From Flavobacteriales bacterium (GTDB lineage: Bacteria > Bacteroidota > Bacteroidia > Flavobacteriales_F > PHOS-HE28), in contig JADKHI010000004.1 in assembly GCA_016721825.1 (NCBI GenBank), positions 1 to 64,000 of the forward strand: a stretch of 64,000 bases of DNA, given 5' to 3'. Shown here piece by piece: positions 1 through 10,493 of this stretch. The notes under the pieces are model-generated. The model was not told the origin of the DNA, made no database searches, and worked only from the letters and a program-made list of their open reading frames with translations. Made by a program: the position numbers and the translations under genes. Within the stretch, counting starts at the first letter, position 1; each line of letters opens with the position of its first letter.

Positions 1-1410
1 GCCGAGCTGAAGAACAACGCCTTAATACTGGTGGGCATGGCGACAAGCTCAACATGAGAACATCGTGGGCTCTGAAACGCGGCCATCTTCATGCACCCCA
101 CCGTGTGGAAGGCCAGCGGACGCCCGACGCGTTCAATGATCCGCCGATGGACAACAAGGACAGCGATAGGCAGTACCGCGCCGATGTGCTCCCCGAAGAC
201 CACATGGCCAAGTACGCGGACAAGATCGAGAAGGAGACGGAGAAGGCGAAGAAGAAGTTCGGCGTGCGGTCAACGAAGACAGTCTGCGACGAACCCGAAC
301 GTGCTGCGCGCACAGGAACGGATCAACGCGGTGGAAGGACGGATGAAGGCCGCCCTCGAGCGAACGACCCGAAGCTGTGCGCCGCTCCTCATCGACGACA
401 AAGGTATTTCGGTGCCCCGTGAGTGGCACGGTACCAACTGGACCGAAGTGCGCCAGTCAACCTGATGTTCGCCACCGAGCTGGGCAGCGTGAGCGGCGAG
501 AGCAGCCACCATCTACCTACGCCCGGAAACAGCGCAAGGCATCTTCGTGAACTTCCTCAACGCGTGCAGAAGAGCGCGCGGATGGATCCCCTTCGGCATC
601 GCGCAAACGGGCAAGGCCTTCCCGCAACGAGATCGTCGCACGGCAGTTCATCTTCCGCATGCGGGAGTTCGAGCAGATGGAGATGCAGTTCTTCGTGCGC
701 CCTGGCACCGAGATGGAGTGGTACAACACCTGGAAGGAGAAACGCATCGCCTGGCACCGCGCGCTGGCCTGCCGGTGGAGAACTACCGCTTCCACGACCA
801 CATCAAATTGGCGCACACGCCAACGCGGCCTCCGACATCGAGTTCAAGTTCCCCATGGGCTTCGCGAGCTCGAGGGCATCCACAGTGGTACGGACTTCGA
901 CCTGCGCAGCCACGAGCAGCACAGCGGCCGCAAGCAGCCGCAGTATTCGACCCCGAGACGAACGAGAGCTCGTGCCGTACGTGGTGGAAACTCCATGGGC
1001 CTGGGCCGCATGTTCTCGCCATATTGAGCGCCGCCTACGAAGAGGGAGAAGCTGGAGAACGGAGAGGACCGCATGGTACTGCGCATTCCCGCCCGTTCCC
1101 GCTCCGTAAAGGGTCGCGGTGCCCCGCTGATCAAGAAGGACGGATTGCCCCTGAAGTGGCCGCGAGATCATGGACCGGTTGAAGCTCGCACAACTGCCAA
1201 CACGACGAGAAGGACAGCATCGGCAGACGCTACCGCCGTCAGGACGCGATCGGCCACGCCGTACTGCATCACCATGGACCACGAGACCCTCAGGACGACG
1301 AGGTGACCATCCGGGAGCGCGACAGCATGAAGCAGGAACGGGTGAAGATCAGCGACGATGACGGCATCGTGAGCGAGAAGGTCGACCTGAGCATGCTGCT
1401 GAAGCGGTCG
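1..1410 (+). CDS. glyS: Glycyl-tRNA synthetase, 5' end outside window, frameshifted
   Basis: Charges tRNA-Gly with glycine in the cytoplasm (class II, alpha2 GlyQS type). Fragments in all three forward frames line up in the family order: AELKNN at the start, HPTVWKASG, PMDNKDS, then REFEQMEMQFFV near 662-690, the LAHxxNAASDIEFKFP block near 810-850, ELEGIHS, the PETNESS/VPYVVET block near 950-990, LSAAYEEG near 1023 and SIGRRYRRQDAIG near 1216-1255, ending in TIRERDSMKQERV and SEKVDLSMLLKR. About the first 40 codons lie outside the window. At least six frame changes are needed to read it through. Because the gene is indispensable, sequencing or assembly errors are more likely than decay. The exact stop is not visible and is placed near 1410. 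Confidence 0.88.
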
Positions 1411-2670
1411 ACGGAGCCATGTCGGGCAAACTCCGGAAACCGCTGCGTGGGCCAATTGAAGGCTGGCACTGTTTCGGACCGAGGACACTATTTCCCGGAA
1501 CGCCAGGAGGTCACGACCTTCAGGACGCCGTTCAAGAACTTCGCCTACGAACTTCACGACGACATCCCCACTTCGACAACCAAGCAGGTACAGCAGGACT
1601 GGAGACCCTTCTACATAGCACCGTAGGCTGCGATGGACGTTGTGGAAACAGTGGGCGGGTACGTGTCCCGTGCGGTTCATGTGTCCGCCAACGCTGAATC
1701 CTCCTTTGCGCTGCTCGCTTGGCACATGGACCGTGAAGGGGAGCGCTCGGGGTATTATCAGTGGTAAGGGCAGCGGTGCGACAAGGCACAAAGCTCGTCT
1801 TCAGCTGTCCCGCCCGGCACTCTCATCAGGGGCCTACAGGCAGGGCAGCAGGCTCGGCGAACTTGAACAGGGTTTGGGCGATCATCCTAGCCTGCCAAAC
1901 TTCAAGCCTTAATAGGGGGCGTCACGGACAGCTTGTCAGAAGGGAAGGCGGTAAGCGATTCCATGGCCGGCCTTACGTCCTGGATGCATACGCACCGTGC
2001 CGGGCAACCGGGAACCTGTCGTCGGGTTGTCGATCCACCGAGACGGCGATGGCCTGGAAGATCACTGATAGGAATGGTCCGGCTGAACAGTGCTGCCGGA
2101 CTTCTGGGACAGCGGACCGGATGGCGGTACCCTTCAGAAAGGCGTCCTCCCGGACGCGGACACTGTGACTCCTTATCCTCTAGAACGGCTTAAGCGAGTG
2201 GTTCCGCGAGTGCTCAGTTTGAAGCCACCCCGGGGAGGTCCAAGACATCGCGAGGCCGACGCCATCGGGCGCGCCATTGCCGCGACAGGGTCATTCTCGC
2301 ATGCCTGCACCGCGGTGCTGCTGCTCTGGAACTGCTTCGGGGGGCCGTCTCTGCTGGGGCACCTGAACGCTGGTGCACCACGGTCTATTTCGCTTCTCAA
2401 CCATCATCCTCCCCTGTTTGCGGGGATCCTTCAATAACTTGGCACGGATGGTTGAGGAACTTGGGCGCAATGGCCTAGCTCGCCTACCTACTGGTGTGGG
2501 ACAAGGGGTGCTGGGATGTCCCGGCACGGGACCACATTCCGTAGGTAGTGAGCTTCACTTACACGATGATCGCTCGCACTTTGCTGGATATGCGGCTTGG
2601 CTGAGACTTCATCAACCTGAGGCGTGACGCAGGCGCTAAGTCGCGCTCCCTTATTTGGGTATCTTCACCT
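1411..2670. other. Unassigned stretch, no supported gene
   Basis: No reading frame on either strand in this 1.26 kb could be matched to a protein family, and all open stretches are short and mutually overlapping. The flanking genes are full of frameshifts, so a real gene could be hidden here by the same errors. I see no tRNA, repeat or convincing terminator in it. Confidence 0.4.
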
Positions 2671-2751
2671 ACCCAGGTGGCGGAATCGGTAGACGCGCTG
2701 GTCTCAAACACCAGTGATGCAAGTCGTGCGGGTTCGAGTCCCGCCTGGGTA
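2671..2751 (+). tRNA. tRNA-Leu (anticodon CAA)
   Basis: Complete cloverleaf. The acceptor stem ACCCAGG (2671-2677) pairs with CCTGGGT (2744-2750), followed by discriminator A at 2751. The D-loop region has the class II form TGGCGGAATCGGTAGACGC. The anticodon stem CTGGT/ACCAG encloses loop CTCAAAC with anticodon CAA (decodes UUG). A long variable arm follows, then T-arm GCGGG-TTCGAGT-CCCGC. The 3' CCA is not encoded. The long variable arm and anticodon both fit leucine. It is intact although the protein genes on both sides are broken. Confidence 0.96.
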
Positions 2752-2801
2752 CGAATTCCGACGGTCAGTCTTGATCGGCGATCAGACGATAGCTGATGTC
2801 C

Positions 2802-3241
2802 ATGCAGCAAGATGCGCTGGTCTATGCGGAGCCCGCAAACAGGAGCGTTATGACTGCGCCTTATGCGCATGGCCCAGAGTGGGCCCGCTGAGCCACTGCA
2901 CACGCAAGAAGTCGGCGCCCTGATCGTCAAGGAGGGCATGATCATCAGCGACGGTACAATGGCACGCCCACGGGTTTCCCAATGATTGTGAAGACGCGAA
3001 CGGGCTGACGCATTGGTACGTTCTTCATGCCGAGGCCAATGCGATCATGAAGGTGGCCCGCAGCACGAACAACGCCCAAGGCGCCAGCTCTACCTCACCA
3101 TTCCCCGTGCAGGAGTGCAGCAAGCTCATCCTGCAAGCCGGTATCCAGCGCCTGGTTCCTGGACGCCTTGCAAGGACCCTTCCGGTCTCGCTGACCTCCT
3201 GCAAGGGAGGGGTGTGCATCACCCAACTGGCGGAACTTTGA
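2802..3241 (+). CDS. Deoxycytidylate (dCMP) deaminase family protein, frameshifted
   Basis: Zinc-dependent deaminase that converts dCMP to dUMP for thymidylate synthesis. Read across frames it gives an N-terminal MQQDALVYAE segment, then MRMAQ-WARLSHCTRKK, VGALIVKEGMIISDGYNGTP, TGFPNDCEDANGLTHWYVLH, the zinc/catalytic HAEANAIMKVARSTNNAQG (about 3031-3085) and a PCxxC-type segment ending in CSKLILQAG. It ends in GGVCITQLAEL followed by TGA. Domain order and length (about 146 codons) fit the dCMP/ComEB group better than cytidine deaminase. At least three frame changes are required, probably sequence errors. It lies directly upstream of the S41 protease gene (4-bp gap). Confidence 0.82.
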
Positions 3242-3245
3242 GCTC

Positions 3246-4818
3246 ATGGAACGCGGTGAAGCCGCCTTCTGGGTCCTCCTTGCCCCTCATGCTGGGCCTG
3301 GCCCTTGGCTCCGGGGATGCTGGGCGGTCGCCGGCCCAAACGCCGCGTGGTGGCCCGGTTCTTCCTGCCCAGGGTGACCGCCCCGTGCCGAGAAGCTCGG
3401 CTCAGCGATCGACCTGCTCGACCGCAATTACGTGGACAGTGTGCGCGAGGGGGAACTGGTTGATGGCGTGATTGCAGGACATGCTGCAAAACCTCGACCC
3501 GCACAGCTACTAGCATCAGCGCAGCGGACCTTCAGGCGGCACAAGAACCCTTGGAAGGAAGCTTCAAGGGCATCGGTGTGGAGTTCGCCATCCAGCGCGA
3601 TACCATCGTGGTGATCGCCCCGGTGGAGGGGCGGCCCCAGCGCGGCCCTGGGCATCCGGGCCGGCGACCGATCATCAGTGCCGACGGCAAGAACCTGGCC
3701 GGTGAAGGCGGACGAATGAGGATGTGATGGCGCCTTGCGTGGCGAAGGAAGGTGTTCCGTGTGGAGATGGGCGGTGGGGCACGAGAACCGTTCGAGTGAC
3801 GTTGAACGGGGAAGATCCCGATCAACAGCATGGCCGTTGCTTGATGACGCCGATGGAACAGGCTACATCAAGCTGAGCCGGTTCGCGAAGACCACCCAGG
3901 AGGAAGTTCTGCTGCCACGGCCAGTTACTGGGCCAAGGCATCAAGCGGTTGGTACTGGACCTGCGCGGCAATGGCGGGATTACCCTGGACGCGGCCAACG
4001 CCCTGCCGATGAATTCCTGCCGAAGGCCAACATGATCGTTTACACTGAAGGCCGCACCAGCCCCCGCAAAGGACCTTGGCCACGGCGGAGGCACCTTGGA
4101 GAAGATGCCCATGGCCGTGCTGATCGATGAGGGCAGTGCCAGTGCGAGCGAGATCGTGGCCGGGCCATCAGGACAACGACCGGGCTTGATCGTGGGGCGT
4201 CGCGCCTTCGGCAAAGGGCTTGTACAGGAACACATGGACCTGCCGGACCACAGTGCCGTCCGCATCACCACCGCCCGGTACTACACGCCCAGCGGCCGCT
4301 GCTAATCCAGCAGCCCTACGGTGAAGGCATCGACTACGAGGAGGATAGAGCCCGGCTCCTTGAGCATGGCGAGTTGCTCACGGCGGACAGCGTAGGTGGA
4401 TTCCTCCAACGTTCACCACCGGGCGGTCGCACGGTCTATGGCGGTGGCGGCATCATGCCCGGACGTTTTCGTGCCGGCCGATACCGCCGAGGTTCCGGCT
4501 ACCTCACCGAGCTGTTCTTCCGCGGGGCCATTAACCAGTTCGCCTTCGATCCGCCGACCGTCAACGGGAACGACTGAAGCCTTGGGCACTCCGAAACGTT
4601 CGACACTGAGTACGTCGTTCCGCGAGGCATTAACGACCTTCAGCGCGAGGCCGGAAAGCTGGGGTGAAACACAGCCCGCCGGGACGTCCTGTTCAGGCCA
4701 AGCCGTCGCCGAGCGACTGAAGGCGGGCATCGCCCGTCTGGGGCAGTGAAGCCTTCTACCGAACATGCTGGTCAGCGACACGCGCCTTACGAAGCTCGCC
4801 AGTGCGGCGCAAGGCTAG
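3246..4818 (+). CDS. C-terminal processing peptidase (S41, CtpA-like), frameshifted
   Basis: Periplasmic serine protease of the tail-specific family. Across frames one reads a hydrophobic N-terminus (LPLMLGLALG), AIDLLDRNYVDSVREGELVDG, the DPHSYYIS segment, a PDZ core with GIGVEFAIQRDTIVVIAPVE near 3573-3625 and AALGIRAGDRIISADGKNL, LVLDLRGNGG near 3953, the nucleophile segment IDEGSASASEIVAG near 4123-4164, and the general-base lysine in RRAFGKGLVQEHMDLP near 4201-4240. A typical RYYTPSGRC follows. Ser and Lys of the catalytic dyad are both present. The start ATG at 3246 needs one base removed to read on. Multiple indels break the gene, probably assembly error. Confidence 0.85.
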
Positions 4819-4984
4819 AGCTGGCCGGAAGCGAGACCGGAATGGTGCCTCTGCGCTCGTGCAGACTTTTGTTTCGGCATGTATTGGGCCTCCATTGTCC
4901 AAGAACGACCGGCTTAGCGGCCCGGCTCAACATGTCGAAGGGTCCTTTCGTGGCCCCTGCGTTCGATTCTCCAACGTCGCGTTG

Positions 4985-5212
4985 ACGGGTACAGCACCTC
5001 TCCACTTTCGTGGCGATGGTGTCCACGCTGCCTTGGCAGCGCTGTGCAGCGGTGCCGCCTTGGCGTCTGCCTCAGCACATTTTGATGCTCCAGCGTGGGC
5101 AATAGCGGCAGTCTCGGCGTAGCTTTCCGTTCAGCTTCCATTTCCTGGGCACGCCGCCGCAGGCAACGAAGACGGTCGCCATGATGGCGAGGACAGCGAA
5201 CTTCCTGATCAT
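4985..5212 (-). CDS. Small putative lipoprotein, frameshifted
   Basis: Starts MIRKFAVLAIMATVFVACGG, a signal sequence with a lipobox-like VACG. In its first frame it stops at 5072 (46 aa), but in neighbouring frames it continues as KCAEADAKAAPLHSAAKA and CQGSVDTIATKVE. Together these resemble the short alanine-rich, helical lipoproteins common in Bacteroidota. An exact TAnnTTTG promoter sits 30 bp upstream on the same strand, which supports a real gene. The 3' end is uncertain because of frame changes. Function unknown. Confidence 0.5.
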
Positions 5213-5241
5213 CTCCGTTTATTGTTTTGGTGAAAGTGGCG

Positions 5242-5249
5242 CAAATGTA
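5242..5249 (-). promoter_or_regulatory. Bacteroidota -7 promoter element for the small lipoprotein
   Basis: On the minus strand the sequence reads TACATTTG, an exact TAnnTTTG, with TTG (5268-5270) 18 bases before it, matching the TTG/TAnnTTTG layout known for Bacteroidota sigma-ABfr. It ends 29 bp before the lipoprotein ATG. The surrounding 80 bp are AT-rich compared with the rest of the window. Confidence 0.6.
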
Positions 5250-5293
5250 ATCATTTCTTCTATCCGTCAAGGTTGGCTCATTTTCCCTCAGGC

Positions 5294-5302
5294 TATCTTT
5301 TG
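5294..5302 (+). promoter_or_regulatory. Promoter candidate for superoxide dismutase
   Basis: TATCTTTTG, one T longer than the TAnnTTTG consensus, with TTGG at 5273-5276 upstream at suitable spacing. It lies about 38 bp before the sod ATG and back to back with the lipoprotein promoter. In this error-rich stretch the extra T may be a homopolymer miscount. Confidence 0.45.
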
Positions 5303-5339
5303 CGGCTCATCGACCCAACTCACCGCAACCGCCCTTCCC

Positions 5340-5940
5340 ATGGCTCTCACCCTCCCCGAACTCCCCTACGCCCCCAACGCGTTGGAACCCCATATCGACA
5401 CCCGCACCATGGAGATCCACCACGGCAAGCACCACCAGGCCTAGTCACCAACCTGAACAAGGCGATCGAGGGCACCCCCTGGCCGATAAGACCATCGAGG
5501 AACCCATGACCAGGAATTTGGACATGACGAACATGGCCGTGCGGAACAACGGCGGGGGCATTACAACCACAGCCTGTTCTGGACCATCATGACACCCGAC
5601 GGCGGCGGTGCCCCTACCGGTGACCTCCGATGCCATCACCCGGGGCTTCGGGAGCTTCGAGGCGTTCAAGGAGAAGTTCGCCGCCGCCGGGGCCACCGCG
5701 TTCGGCAGTGGCTGGGCTTGGCTGTGCGTGCAGGGGCGGGAAACAGGAGGTGCTCCACTACGCCCAACCAAGACAACCCGCTGATGCCCTCCACTGGGCT
5801 GCGGCGGAACGCCCGTGCTCGGGATGGACGTGTGGGAGCATGCTTACTACCTGCACTACCAGAACCGTCGCCCCGATTATCGCGCCTTGTGGAACGTGGT
5901 GAACTGGAAGGAGGTGGGCGCAGCTACGCGGCCGGTAGTG
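5340..5940 (+). CDS. sod: Superoxide dismutase (Fe/Mn family), frameshifted
   Basis: Dismutates superoxide to O2 and H2O2. Begins MALTLPELPYAPNALEPHID, continues TMEIHHGKHHQA (metal-ligand His), LNKAIEGT, then in another frame DMTNMAVRNNGGGHYNHSLF (second ligand), GSFEAFKEKFAAAGATAFGS, GWAWLCVQGGK, NQDNPLMPS, and the final ligand block DVWEHAYYLHYQNRRPDYR with Asp and His. It closes with VVNWKEVG. All four metal ligands are represented. Fe versus Mn preference cannot be told. At least four frame changes occur; since the catalytic blocks are conserved on both sides these look like sequence errors. The stop is placed near 5940. Confidence 0.88.
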
Positions 5941-5997
5941 AAGAACGGGTTTTGCGCTGTAAGGGCGTTCCGTTGGGCGCCCCTTACCTTTCGGCCT

Positions 5998-6387
5998 ATG
6001 CAGCTGGTCGGTGGGGGTCCTTCTGTTCCTAGCGGGAACGAGCGCGGACGCATCTTCCTCCGGGCCATATGCGACGGACACGTTGGACCTGGCCCGGCTC
6101 AACGTAGTGGTGGTCGAACGATCGGAAGACAGCCTAAAGGCCAAAGAACCGAGCGTTTGGTGGCCGCAGGCCTGGCGGTGCTGGTAGGGCCGTTCGGGGG
6201 CGCACCGGCTCTACTTCGGCACCAAAGCCAAAGTGCCCATCATCTACGGGGTCACGCTCGGTGGCTTCGGCGTGCTGGTGCTCATCGACCTAGGGCACAT
6301 CCTGTTCACGAAGGACCTGACGCCCTACCGCAACACGACCAGGTGTTGATGTGGGCCAAGCCGAAGGAAGCGGTCACTCCACCGTAA
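5998..6387 (+). CDS. TM2-domain membrane protein with signal peptide, frameshifted
   Basis: Reading across frames gives a signal-like VGVLLFLAGTSADA, a linker DTLDLARLNVVVVERSEDS, then the TM2 domain: LVAAGLAVLVGPFG-AHRLYFGTKAKVP (glycine-rich turn between two helices), IIYGVTLGGFGVLVLIDL and GHILFTKDLTPYRN, ending NxQVLMWAKPKEAVTPP. The G-x-HRLYxG signature of TM2 proteins is split by a frame change. A TACCTTTC element (5985-5992) just upstream supports the ATG at 5998. The 3' end overlaps the 3' end of glmS on the other strand by 14 bp. Function of TM2 proteins is poorly known. Confidence 0.65.
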   Translation: MQLVGGGPSVPSGNERGRIFLRAICDGHVGPGPAQRSGGRTIGRQPKGQRTERLVAAGLAVLVGPFGGAPALLRHQSQSAHHLRGHARWLRRAGAHRPRAHPVHEGPDALPQHDQVLMWAKPKEAVTPP

Positions 6388-8200
6388 CGCTCTTCGCCAG
6401 GTTGCGGGGCTGGTCCACGTTGCAGCCGCGCATCACAGCGATGTGATAGCTGATCAGCTGCAAAGGCACCACGCCCAGCAGGGGAACAAGTGGATCCTCC
6501 GTCTCCGGGATCTCGATACATGGTCGGCCAGGCCTTTCACCACGGTATCCCCTTCCGTAACGATGGCGATGATCTTGCCTTTGCGGGCCTTCACTTCCTG
6601 GATGTTGCTCACGACCTTCTCGTAGCTCGCGCCCTTGGTGGCGATCACGAACACGGCATCTCCTCGTCGATCAGGGCGATGGGACCGTGCTTCATCTCCG
6701 CCGCGGGGTAGCCTTCGGCGTGGATGTAGCCGATCTCCTTCAACTTCAACGCGCCTTCCAGGGCCACGGGGAAGGTGAAGCCACGGCCGAGGTACAGCGC
6801 GTTGGTGGCATCCTTGTAGATGTCGGCGATGTACTTGATCTGCGCTTCGCTCTTCAGGAGCTTCTCCACCTTAGCGGGGATGGACTCCAGCTCGTTCAGC
6901 AGGCGGTGGAAGCTGCTTCCGGTGATGGTGCCCTTCTTCTGCCCGATGGCCAGGGCCACAGTGTAAGCACCGTGACCTGTGCGGTGAAGGCCTTGGTGCT
7001 AGCCACCGATCTCCGGTCCGGCATGGGTGTAAGCCCCGGCGTGGGTGACGCGGGCAATGCTGCTGCCCACCACGTTGCACACGCCGAAGATGGTAGCTCC
7101 ACGGCTCTTCGCCAATTCGATGCCGCCAGCGTATCGGCGGTCTCGCCGTCTGGCTGATGGCGATGATGATGTCGTCCTCGCTGATGATGGGGTTGCGGTA
7201 GCGGAACTCGCTGGCGTACTCCACTTCCACGGATCCGGGCCAGATCCTCGAAGAGATACTCCCACCAGACCAGCGTGCCAGCTCGTACCGCAACCCACGA
7301 TAATGATGCGCTTCGCCTGCACGAACTTCTGCTCGTAGTCCTTGATGCCACCCATCACCACCTCGCCCTTGGCCAGGTTCAGGCGGCCACGCATGCTGTC
7401 GTATGCTCCGGGGTTGCTCGTGGATCTCCTTCAACATGAAGTGATCATAGCCGCCCTTCTCAATGGTCTCCAAGTGCATCTCAAGCTCCTGGATGAAGGG
7501 CGTCTTCTCCTGGTTCTTGATGTTGCGATCCTGAGGCCCTTGTGCCGATCGATGATGGCCATGTCGCCATCGTCCAGGTAGACCACGTTCTTGGTGTGCT
7601 CGATGATGGGTGTGGCGTCCGAGGCGAGGAAATGCTCACCGTTCTCGCCGATACCGATCACCAGGGGCGAGCTCTTGCGAGCGGCCACCATCACATCAGG
7701 CTCCTTGCGGTCCAGCACCACGATCGCGTAAGCGCCCACCACACTGTCCAGGGCCAGGCGGACGGCTTCGGCCAGGTCCACTTTCTCGGTGCGCTGCACA
7801 TCGTCGATCAGGTTCACCAGCACCTCCGTATCGGTATCGCTCTTGAAGCTGTGACCGCGGTGCTTGAGCTCTTCCTTCAGCGGCGCATAGTTCTCGATGA
7901 TCCCGTTGTGCATCAGCACGATATCGCCACTGGAGCTGCGGTGGGGGTGCGCGTTAACGTCGTTGGGGGGCCGTGTGGCCCAGCGTGTGTGGCCCATGCC
8001 GATGGTGCCCAACTTCTCCTGCCCAAGGATGTGCGCCTCAGGTCACTGACCTTGCCCTGGCACTTGGACACGGTGAGCTCACCGTTGTTGATCAGCGCCA
8101 CTCCCGCACTGTCGTACCCGCGGTACTCCAGACGCTTCAGTCCGTTGATGAGGATGGGATAGGCGTTCTTTTCGCCCACATAGGCCACGATGCCGCACAT
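6374..8200 (-). CDS. glmS: Glutamine--fructose-6-phosphate aminotransferase, frameshifted
   Basis: Makes glucosamine-6-phosphate from fructose-6-phosphate and glutamine, the entry to peptidoglycan and LPS amino sugars. Starts MCGIVAYVGEKNAYPIL, so the N-terminal nucleophile Cys follows the initiator Met. Then LKRLEYRGYDSAGVAL, GHTRWATR, the DIVLMHNGIIENY segment and SDTDTEVLVNLI of the glutaminase domain. The two SIS domains are visible as FMLKEIHEQPRSIR, VGCGTSWHAGLVG, SQT-ETADT, VALEGALKLKEIGYIHAEGY with PAAEMKHGPIALI, and it ends LAKSVTVE. About four to five frame changes interrupt it. It lies 7 bp downstream of the DUF4270 gene in a likely glgA-DUF4270-glmS operon. Confidence 0.9.
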
Positions 8201-8207
8201 GGTAGGA

Positions 8208-9551
8208 TCAGGATGTGGTGAAAGTTAGCAACAGCTTCATCGGTCGCTCCGGATGTTCCGGACCACTGAGCACAACGCGGTTCATGGAAACCCCATTGCT
8301 TCCGGGTCCGATGGAGAGCGGCGTGTTGTCCATGGTGCCGTTCAGCACCTCCTGCGCCCAGCGGGTGATGATGAAGCGGTACTCCTTGGTCAAGGGGTTG
8401 TAGAATCCGCCGATGTTGCCTTGGGCAGAAAGCTGGTCGGGCAGGAAGAGGTCTTGCCCATCGCTGCCTTTGCGCACAGGAACAGCTGCACCGGCGGCAC
8501 ATACCCCGGGTAGTAGGTGCCTTCCAAGGGATCACCAGCTCGGCCTTCGCCAGGTTCCTCAAGCCCTTCTCGGGTAGGTCGTGAGGTCCGGAAAGTGCAC
8601 CCAGCTCTTCACGCCGCCCATGGATTGCACGTAGATGCGTTCCTGTCCGAGGCTCGTATCCGCCAAGGCTTGTGGCAGACCGGGGTCCACCGCTTGGGCG
8701 GATCGAACAACATGTGGGTGAAGCGCACCCCGTTGTCGTTCGATCAGAAAATCGAAGGTCAACGTATCCGGCACCGAAACATCGCGGTAGTAAAGGGTCA
8801 ACTTGGTCTGCGCGTCCAGCATGGCCATGTAGAGCACCGCCGCCTGGTAGGGGTCCTGTTGACCATTGTCCGTCAGCACCCACAAGCCTTTGAAGAACTT
8901 CAGGAACTCCTCGTTGGTCGACATTTCAAGTTCACCGAACCTGCTGAGGAAGCGCTGTCCGAGAGCAGGGTCGAGCGGGATCCGCAACTGCGGCTTCAAC
9001 GTAACGCCATCGATCACCGGTGTGCTGAGCGGTTGCGGGGTGAAGACATCCCGACCGGCCACCACAAGGTCATTCCACGAGGTCACAGAAGGCAGCCTGT
9101 CGCTCGTGTAGCTGGTGTCATTGGGGAAGAACTCGGCGAGCTCCAACACCTTGACCACCTGTGGGTCAAGGTTTCCGTAGCCATACGAGCCTTCATCGTA
9201 CACCAGCGAAAGCACCAAGGAGTCGCAGAACAGATTCGCGGGATCCTGGTTCTCGCCCACGCCATTGGTGCTGAGGCGAACCTGCGTCACGATGCTGGCA
9301 TTCGCCAGTCCGGAAGCGGTCGTCCACATAGCTACCCAGCAGAGTGCGGCTGAGGTTGCTGGTGCGCACGGGGTGCCTACGGAGGACCATGCGACAACGG
9401 CGGAAGTGTCAACTTCAACGGCATTGAGCAGTGCATCCGGCGGCAGCAGGTCAACGCCCAAGCCATCCTCCGGCTTATAGCAACTGGTGGCCAGAAGGCT
9501 GAAAAGCAGCACGGCCCCGAATGTGGGCCGTGAGCTGAAAAGGGGGTTCAC
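8208..9551 (-). CDS. DUF4270 family lipoprotein, frameshifted
   Basis: Bacteroidota-specific secreted protein of unknown function usually encoded between a glycogen synthase gene and glmS, as here. N-terminal signal FGAVLLFSLLATSCYKPEDG has a lipoprotein-type SC. The body contains LGVDLLPPDALLNAVEVDTS, LVLSLVYDEGSYGYGN, LRIPLDPALGQRFL, FFKGLWVLTDN, MLDAQTKLTLYYRD and the C-terminal GGFYNPLTKEYRFIITRW ending LLLTFTTS. The GTG at 9551 is preferred because it starts 13 bp after the glgA stop; upstream ATGs would run into glgA. Three to four frame changes, probably sequence errors. Confidence 0.78.
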
Positions 9552-9564
9552 GTGGCTCAAGTGC

Positions 9565-10385
9565 TCAAACCAACGCTTCTTCGAGCACATTATGATAGAA
9601 GTCCGCATGCGCTTGCAAACGTTCTTCTTCCGAACTGTAGGCCAGAACGGGCTTTTCGGTGGCCTTGATGGCGGTCTCCATGGAGCGGCTCAGCTTGGCG
9701 CTGCCCTTCACAACGGCGTCGCTCAGCCCAACGCCCAGTTTGTACAGATCGTCGGTGGTGGGCTTGTTCAGGCCCTTCAGCCGGTCCTTGCCCACGCTCT
9801 CGAGCCCCAGCTTCTTCACCAAGTCCTTGTCGATGGCCTCCGGCTTGTCGTCGTACACGCTGAACACGATCTTGGCGTTCTCGAAATGCGGGTCATCACC
9901 GAAGAAGTGCTTCACGTACAGGGGCACGAAAGCGGTCATCCAGCCATGGCAGTGGATGATGTCCGGGGCCCAGCCGAGCTTGCGCACCGTTTCCAAGACA
10001 CCACGGGCGAAGAACAGGCACGCTCGTCGTTGTCGGGGAAGAAGGTCTCCGAATCATCGTGGGTGGTGTACTTGCGCTTGAAGTACTCCTCGTTGTCGAT
10101 GAAGTAGACCTGCATGCGCACGTTGGGCACGCTGGCCACCTCGATCAGCAGGGCGTGATCGGTGTCGTTGATGATGAGGTTCATTCCGCTGAGGCGGATC
10201 ACCTCGTGGAGCTGGTGACGGCGCTCGTTGATCACACCGAACTTGGGCATGAACACCCGGATCTCATTGCCGCGCTCAAGCATGCCTTGCGGCAATTGGC
10301 GGGCCGCCTTGGCCATCTCCGTACCTTCCGTGAATGCGTTGATGTACTGGGAGATGGTCAGGACCTTCGCGTTCTTCAAGCTCAT
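9565..10385 (-). CDS. Glycogen/starch synthase-like GT5 protein, catalytic N-domain only, frameshifted
   Basis: About 270 codons. Starts MSLKNAKVLTISQYINAFTE, then MAKAARQLPQGMLERGNEIR, VFMPKFGVINERRHQLHEVI, RLSGMNLIINDTDHALLIEV and MQVYFIDNEEYFKRKYT. After one frame change near 10020 it continues KLGWAPDIIHCHGWMTAFVP (the HCHGW segment of GT5 enzymes) and LYVKHFFGDDPHFENAKIV. Only the N-terminal GT5 domain is present; the nucleotide-binding C-terminal half of true GlgA is absent. This short form is common beside panC in Flavobacteriales. Whether it makes glucan is uncertain. Divergent from panC. Confidence 0.8.
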
Positions 10386-10493
10386 CGGGGGGGGTTCGGG
10401 GAAATGGGGTACAAAATATAGACTTTTCAGGCCAACTTCAACAACGAACCCTAGCTTTCCGGCCGCTGACCGCTTTCCTTCCCCGCGCCGGAC

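Noticed and set aside
1168..1791. 207-codon frame on the minus strand over the end of glyS
   Set aside because: Antisense to the recognisable GlyRS C-terminus; no family match.
6000..6387. GlmS region and TM2 gene as true pseudogenes
   Set aside because: Conserved motifs persist on both sides of each indel and glmS is essential in a cell-wall-making bacterium; sequence error is simpler.
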